From Ruminococcus gauvreauii (GTDB lineage Bacteria > Bacillota > Clostridia > Lachnospirales > Lachnospiraceae), in NCBI RefSeq assembly GCF_025151995.1, contig NZ_CP102290.1, positions 3,968,001-4,032,000 on the forward strand: DNA of 64,000 nucleotides, given 5' to 3'. Shown piece by piece: positions 54,636 through 62,879 of this stretch. Made by a program: the position numbers and the translations under genes. The notes beneath the pieces are model-generated. The model was not told the origin of the DNA, did no database searches, and saw only the letters and a list, made by a program, of their open reading frames with translations. Numbering within the stretch: position 1 is the stretch's first letter; each line of letters opens with the position of its first letter.

Positions 54636-55676
54636 ATGGATCGTAACGATACGGGGTCTTCCCTGAAAAAGCGGATTAAGATATGTGCAGCCCTGCTTGC
54701 GGCGCTTGCCCTTCTGATAACAATTTATAATATGTTTCTTTTAAATGAGTTAAAAGAAAACAATAAAGCGGCATTTGACAGCGGCAGGATGACGGGGATG
54801 ATACTGCTGCTCCTTGTCCTGGGGTTTCTGATTTTTACTTATAATTATCTCGTGATACCTTATCTGAAATCCCGGAGAGTTCTGGATAATTTCAACAAAG
54901 GCATTGTGTTTGAGGATGTATTTGCGCTTCCTTATCCGTTTACTCCGGAACTGGAAATCGCCCTTGCCAAGCTTGAGGCGCTGCTTGATAAGAAAGAATC
55001 TCTGAAGCTTTCTGTTGAGCAGTCAAAATACCTGGCGCTTCAGAACCAGATCAACCCGCATTTTCTTTATAATACGCTGGATGCCATAAGGGGAGACGTT
55101 CTGATGGCAGGACTTCACAACATCTCGGATACGATAGAGGCATTGTCAACCTATTTTGCTTATTCCATCTCCAATTTGGAGCAGTTCGCCACACTGTCGG
55201 AAGAACTGCGCAATGTGCAGGCTTATATTACCGTACAGAAATATCGTTTCGGAGAGGCCCTGCAGTTTTCCGTTATTTATGAGGAAGACCGGGAACAGCT
55301 CCAGGATTTGTACATTCCGCGTATGGTACTGCAGCCCATTGTTGAAAACGCAATCTACCACGGACTGGAGATACGCAACAAACGAGGAAGCATTCAGCTG
55401 CGTATCCAGATGACGAGAAAAACCTTGATCATCGACATTGTCGACGATGGCGTCGGCATGTCACAGAAAGCGGTGGAAGTGCTGAATCTGAAGCTGACAC
55501 ATGCGGAAGCGGGTCTGGGAAATGCGGAGCAGAAGAAAAAGGGCATTGCACTCGTCAACGTCAACAGCAGGATCAAACTTTTGTTCGGTCATGAATTCGG
55601 AATGTATGTTTACAGTAATGAGGGTGTTGGCACAGACGTCAAGCTGACACTCCCTATCGTAAATGAACCAAAATAG
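54636..55676 (+). CDS. YesM-type sensor histidine kinase
   Basis: 346 residues with two membrane helices (about 14-34 and 50-72) and almost no outer domain. The LytS/YesM His_kinase motif QNQINPHFLYNTLDAI has H142, and the ATPase part has VENAIYHGLE and DDGVGM. Usual YesM proteins have a large extracytoplasmic dCache domain and HAMP. Here the sensor is missing, so input must come from a partner, perhaps the adjacent permease and pseudo-ABC protein. AGGAG precedes the start. Confidence 0.88.
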   Translation: MDRNDTGSSLKKRIKICAALLAALALLITIYNMFLLNELKENNKAAFDSGRMTGMILLLLVLGFLIFTYNYLVIPYLKSRRVLDNFNKGIVFEDVFALPYPFTPELEIALAKLEALLDKKESLKLSVEQSKYLALQNQINPHFLYNTLDAIRGDVLMAGLHNISDTIEALSTYFAYSISNLEQFATLSEELRNVQAYITVQKYRFGEALQFSVIYEEDREQLQDLYIPRMVLQPIVENAIYHGLEIRNKRGSIQLRIQMTRKTLIIDIVDDGVGMSQKAVEVLNLKLTHAEAGLGNAEQKKKGIALVNVNSRIKLLFGHEFGMYVYSNEGVGTDVKLTLPIVNEPK

Positions 55677-55687
55677 CAGGAGAGCTT

Positions 55688-57124
55688 ATGCAGGAAGAAT
55701 TACTGAAAATCGAAAACGGTATGAAAAATGTAGATGGGTATGACATTCTCGCGGGTGTTCAGATCCAGGTATTTAAAAATAAGACCTGCGGAATCATGTC
55801 CGGTGAGCAGCAGGAGCTGGAGCTGCTCTGGGAGATTCTGCAGGGGAAACAAAGACTGGATTACGGAACCTTTTATATCAATGAGCGGAAGGTATGCGAG
55901 GAGGATGCACCGGAGGTTCTCAGAGAAAATGTAACCGTGATCGACGGCAGTTCTCATCTGATCAGCAGCCTGTCGCTGGCAGAAAATCTGTTTGTCATCT
56001 CAAGGGACTATAAAGAACGGTTCCTGGACCTGGAAAAGCTTGAAAAAAAGCTGGAGATTCTGTTCGATATGTTTCACATAAACATCGATATTCACACGTC
56101 CGTCTCGCGGTTGAGCCACATGGAACAGTTTAAGATTGAGCTTCTGAAGGCTTATACGATGGGGATGAAGCTGGTGCTTGTTGATATTCGAAGCAACAGT
56201 CTGCTGCCGGAAGAAGTGGACGAGCTGTTTGAGCTGATCACCAAAATGAAAGAGCGCAATATCACATTTATCGTATGGAATCCGGTCCTCGAACAGACAC
56301 TTCACTTTTCGGATCAGCTGCTGATCATAAAGAATGGCAGGACGGCGCGCATTTTTGGACAGTCTGAATTTGACGAAAATTCCATCACCAGAATACTGCT
56401 GGGAAATCCGGAAAAATCACTTCGTTTCGGGCAGCTGTCACAGCGCAGCCAGCTGGCATTTCGAATGGAACATGTCTCCGAGAATTATCTGTTTCGTGCC
56501 AGTTTTGACATTTACAGCGGTGAGATCGTCTGCATTCACTGTGATGAGGAAGAGGGACTATCGCATTTTTACAAGGTCATGAGCGGCGAAACGCAGGTGA
56601 GAAATGGGAAGATGACAATCGGTTCCAGAAATTTCGCGCCGAAGTGCCTGGAAGATGCAATAGAACATGGAGTTGGGTTCATTGAGAATATTTCCTATAC
56701 ACAGACACTGTTTTATCAGATGACGGTACTGGAAAATGTCTGTATTGTCAAAGGCAACTATCTCAAGGCAATCTGGTGGAAGCGAAGATACAGGGACAGC
56801 ATACGCAATACGATAAATTCTGTTTTCGGAAAAGATATCTGCGATAAACGATTAGGTGAACTGACGGAAATGGAGCTGCAGAAAGTACTTTTTTGCCGTT
56901 TCATGATCTTTCATCCGAAACTGCTGGTACTGGTCAACCCGTTTATCGGCGGATGTATCAATATGAATGAGGAGTCTCTGAAGAATATTCAGATGACCGC
57001 CGACCGCGGGATTTCGGTTCTGATCCTTACCGGGAGCAGAATGAAGATGCCGCAGCTGCACGGACGGCATCTGATTCTCACAAAAGCAGGCGTGTTAATG
57101 GAAAGGATACAACGTTATGAATAG
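55688..57124 (+). CDS. degenerate double-ABC protein (pseudo-ATPase) related to RbsA/MglA
   Basis: 478 residues with the two-domain layout of sugar ABC ATPases, but every catalytic motif is lost. The first P-loop position reads GIMSGEQQELELL (35-47) with no GKS/T. The first signature reads SRLSHMEQF and the first Walker B LVLVDIRSN with no DEPT. The second P-loop position (about 277-297) reads CIHCDEEEGLS, and the late block reads LGELTEMELQK ... LLVLVNPFIGG. The frame is long and intact with a good ribosome site, so it is a maintained protein rather than a pseudogene. It sits between a sensor-less YesM kinase and an RbsC-type permease, overlapping the latter by 8 bp. Likely role: structural or signalling subunit linking permease to kinase (inference). 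Confidence 0.75.
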   Translation: MQEELLKIENGMKNVDGYDILAGVQIQVFKNKTCGIMSGEQQELELLWEILQGKQRLDYGTFYINERKVCEEDAPEVLRENVTVIDGSSHLISSLSLAENLFVISRDYKERFLDLEKLEKKLEILFDMFHINIDIHTSVSRLSHMEQFKIELLKAYTMGMKLVLVDIRSNSLLPEEVDELFELITKMKERNITFIVWNPVLEQTLHFSDQLLIIKNGRTARIFGQSEFDENSITRILLGNPEKSLRFGQLSQRSQLAFRMEHVSENYLFRASFDIYSGEIVCIHCDEEEGLSHFYKVMSGETQVRNGKMTIGSRNFAPKCLEDAIEHGVGFIENISYTQTLFYQMTVLENVCIVKGNYLKAIWWKRRYRDSIRNTINSVFGKDICDKRLGELTEMELQKVLFCRFMIFHPKLLVLVNPFIGGCINMNEESLKNIQMTADRGISVLILTGSRMKMPQLHGRHLILTKAGVLMERIQRYE

Positions 57125-58061
57125 CAAGAGGGAGAGTCAATATTTTTTTTACAGCAGTCTTTGGATTCTGGCCATACTGATCGTATGCGGAGCTATTTTC
57201 TGTCCCGGTTTCCTGAGCGGATTTAATGCGACGAGTATCCTGCGGCAGATCTCCTATATTACACTGATGGCATACGGCGCGACAGTCATCATCATGCTCG
57301 GTCATATCAATGTTGCCTACGGGTCCGAAATGGCTCTGATCGGATGCGTCTCCTGTGAAGTTATGGTCGTGACTGGAAATATTGTGCTGGCAATCCTTGC
57401 GGCTCTGCTTCTGGGAGCTCTGATCGGGATGTTTATCGCCTTTATTGTCAACAGATTCGGAATTCCCTCCTTCATTGTAACACTGATCGTCAGCATGATC
57501 TCGAGAGGAGCGGCTATGGTCTTCACAAACAGCGCTCCGATCACAAACCTCGGGAAATATACCGTGATAGGGCAGGGGATGGTAGGAAAGATCCCGGTTC
57601 CGGTTTTTATCATGGTGATGGGATTTTTTATCATCTGGGCAATCGTAAACAAGACCGGATTCGGAAGACAGGTCGTTGCCGTGGGTGAAAATGTGAAAGC
57701 ATCCAGGGCATCCGGTATCCGTGTCAAACATGTCATCATGAAAACCTACATTCTGGATGGTGTTTTCACGGCGGTCGCAGCTGTCGTCTTTATGGCGCGC
57801 ATGAATTCCGGTATTCCGGCCTCCGGGGAGTCGAGTGAATTCGATGTAATTACCGCGGTTGTGCTGGGTGGAACCTCTCTGACGGGCGGCACAGGAAATG
57901 TGATCGGTACGGTCATCGGTGCAATGATCGTCGGGATGATCAACAACATGCTGAATCTGTGGGGAATCAATTATAACTGGCAGAGCATCATTAAGGGAAT
58001 TTTTATCATGCTGGTCATCATCATTGATTACTCGGTCAAGAAACAAAACTGGAAGCAATAA
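57117..58061 (+). CDS. RbsC-like permease paired with the pseudo-ATPase
   Basis: 314 residues with about eight to nine membrane segments. It keeps the BPD_transp_2 pattern (GHINVAYGSEMALIGC, GGTSLTGGTGNVIGTVIGAM). Usual members read GGIDLSVGS at the first site; here it is changed. The start overlaps the pseudo-ABC gene by 8 bp. With no active ATPase beside it, it may serve as a sensor of the ABC-delivered sugar, or borrow the ATPase at 50383. Confidence 0.82.
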   Translation: MNSKRESQYFFYSSLWILAILIVCGAIFCPGFLSGFNATSILRQISYITLMAYGATVIIMLGHINVAYGSEMALIGCVSCEVMVVTGNIVLAILAALLLGALIGMFIAFIVNRFGIPSFIVTLIVSMISRGAAMVFTNSAPITNLGKYTVIGQGMVGKIPVPVFIMVMGFFIIWAIVNKTGFGRQVVAVGENVKASRASGIRVKHVIMKTYILDGVFTAVAAVVFMARMNSGIPASGESSEFDVITAVVLGGTSLTGGTGNVIGTVIGAMIVGMINNMLNLWGINYNWQSIIKGIFIMLVIIIDYSVKKQNWKQ

Positions 58062-58081
58062 CATATGCTGCAGCAAACAAA

Positions 58082-58119
58082 ACAGCGGTGTGTCCCAACA
58101 AGGGGCATACCGCTGTTTT
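58082..58119 (+). terminator. intrinsic terminator after the YesN/YesM/permease operon
   Basis: A 15-bp stem with two G-U pairs (arms 58082-58096 and 58102-58116), loop AACAA and a TTT tail. Confidence 0.9.
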
Positions 58120-58234
58120 GCTGTCAGCATATCGTTATTCAGGCATAATGTATTGAAATAACAGCAGTTTGACTAATTTTTACTGATTAATTATGGTGAT
58201 AGTTACAAAAATGCGAATGGTACCGATATTGTGA

Positions 58235-58263
58235 TTGCCTAATCATATTTTCTGTGATATATT
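58235..58263 (+). promoter_or_regulatory. sigma-A promoter of the catabolic operon
   Basis: TTGCCT (58235-58240), 17 bp, TATATT (58258-58263). It precedes the TTG start at 58306. Weaker upstream pair: TTGACT/TATGGT near 58168-58197. Confidence 0.6.
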
Positions 58264-58305
58264 ACAAATATAGTACAGATATAGCAGAGAGAAAGGAGAA
58301 CAATA

Positions 58306-59115
58306 TTGAAGCCAGCGTTAAATGGTGCGACAAGCATGAAACACTCACTGGAACTTGAGATTGCAGCTGCAGCGGAGGCGGGATTTGAAGGCTTAGAACT
58401 CTGGTGGGATAAGGTTGTGAATTACCTGAAAACAAACAGCGCAGATGACTTGTCGAAGCTTCTTAAAGAAAATAAGGTAAAAGCGATTGGCATCTGTCCA
58501 TTTGCATTCTCGCCGTACCGGGATACCGAGCAGTGCCGGAAGGAGATCCAACAGGGACTCGAAATCGCTGCCGAGATCGGATGCAAGATGCTGACGATCT
58601 GCGGTTACGGGCGCCCGATCCAGATTAGCAAAGAACAGGCTTCCCGCAAATATGCGGAGGAACTGAAATTATTGTCAGAAATGGCTGAGAAATATGGCGT
58701 GAACCTTGCCATTGAACCGGTAAGCGGAAATACGGTCTTTCAAAATCCGCTCGACACGCTCCGGGTGATCGAACTGGCAGGCAATCCAAAAAACCTTGGC
58801 ACCCTGGTTGATACCTTCCATTATTCCCGCGTGGGCGTCGATATGGATACCGTCTGTAACATACCGCTAGAAAAGCTGTATATCGTCCATATCAACGACA
58901 GCATAGAGGGAGAAGGTGAGGGACTTACAGATGCAGACCGTCTATATCCGACGGAGGGTATTCTCGATCTGAGCGCATATATGAATGTGCTGCGGGAAAT
59001 CGGATATGACGGATATCTGTCGGTTGAAGTATTCAACCGGGACTACTGGGAGGAAGATGTCAAAACCATCTGTTCCAGGGCGAAGGCGGGATATGACGAA
59101 ATGGTAAAACTATAA
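58306..59115 (+). CDS. sugar phosphate isomerase/epimerase family TIM barrel
   Basis: 269 residues from a TTG start, supported by AAAGGAG seven to eight bases upstream and by the family-like N-terminus MKPALNGATSMKHSLELEIA. The xylose-isomerase-like/AP-endonuclease-2 fold has expected metal ligands in IEPVSGN, DTFHY, HINDS and SVEVFN. It would isomerise or epimerise a keto-sugar or related compound. First gene of an operon of at least six genes. Confidence 0.85.
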   Translation: MKPALNGATSMKHSLELEIAAAAEAGFEGLELWWDKVVNYLKTNSADDLSKLLKENKVKAIGICPFAFSPYRDTEQCRKEIQQGLEIAAEIGCKMLTICGYGRPIQISKEQASRKYAEELKLLSEMAEKYGVNLAIEPVSGNTVFQNPLDTLRVIELAGNPKNLGTLVDTFHYSRVGVDMDTVCNIPLEKLYIVHINDSIEGEGEGLTDADRLYPTEGILDLSAYMNVLREIGYDGYLSVEVFNRDYWEEDVKTICSRAKAGYDEMVKL

Positions 59116-59138
59116 TCATTAACTTAGGAGGAAACAAA

Positions 59139-60089
59139 ATGTTTTTAGGAGGAACCACATGGGCATTTAGATGGATACCGCCGTATGAAAGCGCTATCGA
59201 TCAGATATCAGAACTTGGCTTTAAGGGAGTGGAGCTTACCATATGGAGTGATGAAGCCATGCAGTATTACAGTGATAGTAAGGTAACGGAATTGAAACAA
59301 CGGATTGCTGATAAGGGGATGATGCTCACAGGAATCTTTCTGGGGATGAGCGGGACAGCATCCGCACAGCCGGAAAATCGTGAGCTGTTTATCGAACAAT
59401 TCAAGCAGGCTGTTGATATTGGCAACCGGCTTGGTTCACCCAAGATGATTATCTGCGGACCCACACCATTTGAGATGCAGTTTCCCAAAGAAATGGGGCG
59501 TCCAAACATGGAAACTTTCGAACTGGATGTTCCGACTGGCATGGATTTCAATCAAAACTATTCGGACTTTATAGCAAGCATCCGCAAAGTCGCCGATGTA
59601 TGTGAGACGATGGATCACCGCCTTGCATTTGAACCTCATCCGCATCGCTATATGAAGAATGCCGATTCAATGCTGCGCATCTTAGAGCATGTAGGCTCGG
59701 ATCGGGTTGGTATGAATATTGATCCCAGCCATCTTTACCCGATGGGAGAAATGCCGGATCAGGTCGTACACCGTATGCGCGGTCACATCTTTGGGGTTCA
59801 TGTATCAGACAACGACGGATTAACAAACGCACATTGGCGCCCGGGGAAGGGGAAAATAGACTGGAACGCATTTTTCCGGGCATTAAAAGCGGTTGGATAT
59901 GATGAAAATATTACGATCGAGCTGGAAGACGTACCTGGTGCTGCAGGCCTGCCATCCAGTCCGGCTGAACCGGTTGATCCGCTTGCTAAAAACCCGGATT
60001 CCGACCCGGTTTTGATCGCCCGTGAATATAATCTCAGTGCAGAGTATTTACGGCAGGTTTGTAAAGAAGAAGGAATTACACTTTTATAA
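59139..60089 (+). CDS. xylose-isomerase-like TIM barrel, paralogue A
   Basis: 316 residues with WAFRWIPPYESAIDQI at the start. Putative metal ligands lie in AFEPHPHR, NIDPSHL, GVHVSDND and ELED, followed by HWRPGKGKIDWNAF. It shares these blocks with the next gene, so the two arose by tandem duplication. AGGAGGA ribosome site. The substrate is unknown; C-glycoside cleavage enzymes of gut bacteria also use this fold, but no accessory subunit gene is visible. Confidence 0.85.
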   Translation: MFLGGTTWAFRWIPPYESAIDQISELGFKGVELTIWSDEAMQYYSDSKVTELKQRIADKGMMLTGIFLGMSGTASAQPENRELFIEQFKQAVDIGNRLGSPKMIICGPTPFEMQFPKEMGRPNMETFELDVPTGMDFNQNYSDFIASIRKVADVCETMDHRLAFEPHPHRYMKNADSMLRILEHVGSDRVGMNIDPSHLYPMGEMPDQVVHRMRGHIFGVHVSDNDGLTNAHWRPGKGKIDWNAFFRALKAVGYDENITIELEDVPGAAGLPSSPAEPVDPLAKNPDSDPVLIAREYNLSAEYLRQVCKEEGITLL

Positions 60090-60114
60090 GAAGAGGAAAA
60101 CAGGAGGAAATATT

Positions 60115-61032
60115 ATGGTTTATTCTGCAGCAGCATGGGCATTTGATTGGGAGCCGCCTTGCGTGGACGCGATAAATGCAATTGCCGGACTTGGTTTTCA
60201 GGGCGTCGAATTACGGATCCAGGGGCGTGAAGAGCTGAAATATTATAACGATGAAACAAACAAATCGCTTCGCGCGTTGATGGACAGCAAGGATCTGAGA
60301 CTGACGAATTTGAATTTTACACCGGAGGGCGCTTCAAGCCCGATTGCGGAAGAACGTGCATTGGCAGTTAAGGATTTTGAGACGGTGATCACGGCTGCCA
60401 CACAGTTGGGAACTCAGTTAATTACGTTAGGGCCGTCCTATCCAGGTGAGATGACTTGTGTTGACGAGCATTATCGTCCCAGCATGCAGGTGTGGAACAT
60501 GGATATTCCGGATGGGCTTGATCTGGTAAAAAACTATGAAGAGTATTTGGATACGGTGAAGAGTTTTGCCAGTCTCTGCAGGGAACATGGCCTGAAACTG
60601 GCAATTGAAACTGTGCCCTATGCCTGGGCACGCAACACTGATGCGGTGCTGAGGCTGCTTGAACAGCCGGGATTGGAGGATGTAGGGGTTACCTATGATG
60701 TTGCGAATATTTCAATGATCGGAGAAGTGGCAGAGATATTTGTATATCGGGTGAACAGCCGCATATACAATGTGCAGATGGCGGACAATCACGGCGCCAA
60801 CAACGTACACTGGCGTCCCGGAAAAGGCAAGAATGATTTCAATGCAATCGTGTGTGCGCTTCATGATGTTGGTTACGAAGGTCCGGTTTGTCTGGAATTA
60901 TCAGATGCCGAAGGAGCGGGGCGCAGTCCGCGGGGATTATATAATCCGCATGGAGATTACGAAAAATTATGCCGCAGCCACAGACTGGCAGTTGCTGAAC
61001 TGGAACGCATTTATTGCGAGGAGGGACTATGA
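60115..61032 (+). CDS. xylose-isomerase-like TIM barrel, paralogue B
   Basis: 305 residues from ATG 60115, behind AGGAGG; the longer frame to 60022 overlaps the previous gene. WAFDWEPPCVDAI, AIETVPYAW, TYDVANIS, NVQMADNHG and HWRPGKGKNDFNAI align with paralogue A, but several putative metal ligands differ: DVANIS stands for DPSHL. The substrate or activity may therefore have diverged. Confidence 0.83.
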   Translation: MVYSAAAWAFDWEPPCVDAINAIAGLGFQGVELRIQGREELKYYNDETNKSLRALMDSKDLRLTNLNFTPEGASSPIAEERALAVKDFETVITAATQLGTQLITLGPSYPGEMTCVDEHYRPSMQVWNMDIPDGLDLVKNYEEYLDTVKSFASLCREHGLKLAIETVPYAWARNTDAVLRLLEQPGLEDVGVTYDVANISMIGEVAEIFVYRVNSRIYNVQMADNHGANNVHWRPGKGKNDFNAIVCALHDVGYEGPVCLELSDAEGAGRSPRGLYNPHGDYEKLCRSHRLAVAELERIYCEEGL

Positions 61033-61802
61033 ACTATCGCATCCGTCTGCTGAACACCGGTCACCAGTACCTGGACAAAGGGGACTACGCGACTTTTCGC
61101 AGCGGTCACGGGACCGTTTTGGACATGCCGGTGTTTGCTTTTTTGATCGAAGGAAATGGAAAGAAATATCTGGTTGATACCGGGATGGCTGATACCGAGA
61201 GATCTGTAAAATACCATCATGACGGGCTCCAGGAAGAGGGCAGTGCAATCCATGAACAACTGAAAAAAATCGGGGTTTCAACCGATGAAATCGATGCCAT
61301 CCTGTTTACACATCTGCATTGGGATCACTGCTCTAATCTGGAAAAGTTTCCGGATGCCGAACTGTATGTCAGCCGTAAAGAGTATGAATTTGCGGTCAAC
61401 CCGCTGCCCTTTTACTGGGCATCCTACGAGTTTCCGCCGGCAACCGGCCTGACCCCTCCTTTTGCAGGAAGAAAGTTCCATTTGATTGACGGGGAAACTG
61501 AGGTGTTTCAAGGGATTTCGATGATTCCGACGCCAGGACATTCTCCTGGGCATATGGCTGTCTCTGTCCAGACGGAGGCCGGTGTATATTACATCGTAGG
61601 AGATCTGATGTTTCTGCGGGATAATATGAATCCGGAGCCGCAAAAAGGCTGGCCGATCACGCCGCCTGGACGCTTCTGCAATATGCTGGATTTATGGAAG
61701 AGCATAGAGACAATTGTTGAGCGGGCAGAACAGACAGACTTTGTACTAATGACACATGACCCATTTCATCTGGGCAAGGAGATCCTGCCTCCCGGCAGAT
61801 GA
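61029..61802 (+). CDS. metallo-beta-lactamase-fold hydrolase (lactonase-like)
   Basis: 257 residues from ATG 61029, overlapping the previous stop (ATGA). The metal site THLHWDH gives H95, H97, D99 and H100. GHSPGHMA supplies the next His and VGD the bridging Asp; MTHDPFH follows. The N-terminus resembles the N-acyl-homoserine-lactonase family, but in a catabolic operon a sugar lactone or ester is the more likely substrate. Confidence 0.85.
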   Translation: MNYRIRLLNTGHQYLDKGDYATFRSGHGTVLDMPVFAFLIEGNGKKYLVDTGMADTERSVKYHHDGLQEEGSAIHEQLKKIGVSTDEIDAILFTHLHWDHCSNLEKFPDAELYVSRKEYEFAVNPLPFYWASYEFPPATGLTPPFAGRKFHLIDGETEVFQGISMIPTPGHSPGHMAVSVQTEAGVYYIVGDLMFLRDNMNPEPQKGWPITPPGRFCNMLDLWKSIETIVERAEQTDFVLMTHDPFHLGKEILPPGR

Positions 61803-61847
61803 AGCCAGAGGAGGTTTCCATACTTATTTCATGAATTGGAGGTATAT

Positions 61848-62879
61848 ATGAAGGGACTCGTAATGAATGCTGATCGCAGGATTGCATACATCGATCAGCC
61901 TGAACCAATATTGAAACCCGGTCACGTGATACTCGACATTGCCGGGTGCGGGATCTGCGGATCTGATATGCACGTATACCGCGGCTCTGAAAGCTCATGG
62001 CATTTCCCTGTATTGTTTGGCCATGAATTCGCGGGTACGATTGCCGCTGTGGCAGAAGATGTAACCGGTTTTGCAGTCGGTGATATCGTCACGGTAGAGC
62101 CGATGACATATTGCGGAACCTGTGAGATGTGCAAAAAGAAACGATATAATCTCTGCCCGAACGCGATGATGTACGGCGCAGAACTTCCGGGAGGTTTCGC
62201 AAAACAGATAGCGGTTGATTACCGATACCTGATCAAGGCCCCGCAGGGCGTAACTGCAATGCAGGCAGTTGTCGCGGAGCCGTTGGCAACCGTCATTCAT
62301 GGTTTCAACCGCCTGAAGCAGCAGGAATACGACAATGTCGTGATCTTTGGCGCGGGGGCAATCGGTCTACTGGCGGCATCTGTCGCACTCACCAGAGCCA
62401 GACATGTTGCTGTCATTGACGTAGTGCCCTCGCGGCTGGAAACCGCTTCAGCGATCGGCGTAGCACTGACGGTCAATTCAAAAGAGGAGGACGTAGCAGA
62501 TGCAGTCATGAAGATGACAGCAGGGAAAAAAGCTGATCTGTGCATTGACTGTGCCGGGATATCGATGGTGCGCGATCAGTGCTTCAGACTGATCAGTCCC
62601 GGAGGCGAACTGTTGTTTATTGCCATGGGACATGATATTACAGAAGTTAATTTCCGGCAGCTTGTAAGCAGGGAGCTGACTGCTTACGGGTGTCAGTGTC
62701 ATTACATGTCCGATTTTGAAGAAGCTTTAAGAGCGCTGAAGGACGGCATCATTCCATACGAGAAGATCGTTACGGCGTACAGCCTGGAAGAAGGCGTTGC
62801 GGTATTTGAGAAAATAAAAAAGGGTGAAGAGATGGGGATTAAAGTGGTTTTGGTTCCCGAACCGGAGGAGGTGACCTGA
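61848..62879 (+). CDS. zinc-dependent medium-chain dehydrogenase (sorbitol/threonine DH-like)
   Basis: 343 residues from ATG 61848, behind GGAGGT. The catalytic zinc site is GCGICGSD with GHEF, and the structural zinc set is CGTCEMCKKKRYNLC. The NAD fold is GAGAIGLLA followed by D at the end of the second strand (VIDV), favouring NAD. It would oxidise a polyol or sugar alcohol position. Its stop overlaps the next start (TGATG). Confidence 0.9.
   Translation: MKGLVMNADRRIAYIDQPEPILKPGHVILDIAGCGICGSDMHVYRGSESSWHFPVLFGHEFAGTIAAVAEDVTGFAVGDIVTVEPMTYCGTCEMCKKKRYNLCPNAMMYGAELPGGFAKQIAVDYRYLIKAPQGVTAMQAVVAEPLATVIHGFNRLKQQEYDNVVIFGAGAIGLLAASVALTRARHVAVIDVVPSRLETASAIGVALTVNSKEEDVADAVMKMTAGKKADLCIDCAGISMVRDQCFRLISPGGELLFIAMGHDITEVNFRQLVSRELTAYGCQCHYMSDFEEALRALKDGIIPYEKIVTAYSLEEGVAVFEKIKKGEEMGIKVVLVPEPEEVT

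Noticed and set aside
55688..57124. The double-ABC protein as a decaying pseudogene
   Set aside because: A 478-codon intact frame, a good ribosome site and an overlap with the next gene argue for a maintained protein despite lost motifs.
57078..58130. 350-codon minus-strand frame opposite the permease
   Set aside because: It has low-complexity His/Asp-rich composition produced by the antisense of membrane helices, and no ribosome site; the plus-strand permease explains the region.
59139..61032. C-glycoside deglycosidase complex
   Set aside because: The TIM-barrel fold fits, but no small partner subunit or 3-oxidising oxidoreductase of that system was recognised, so the name is not supported.
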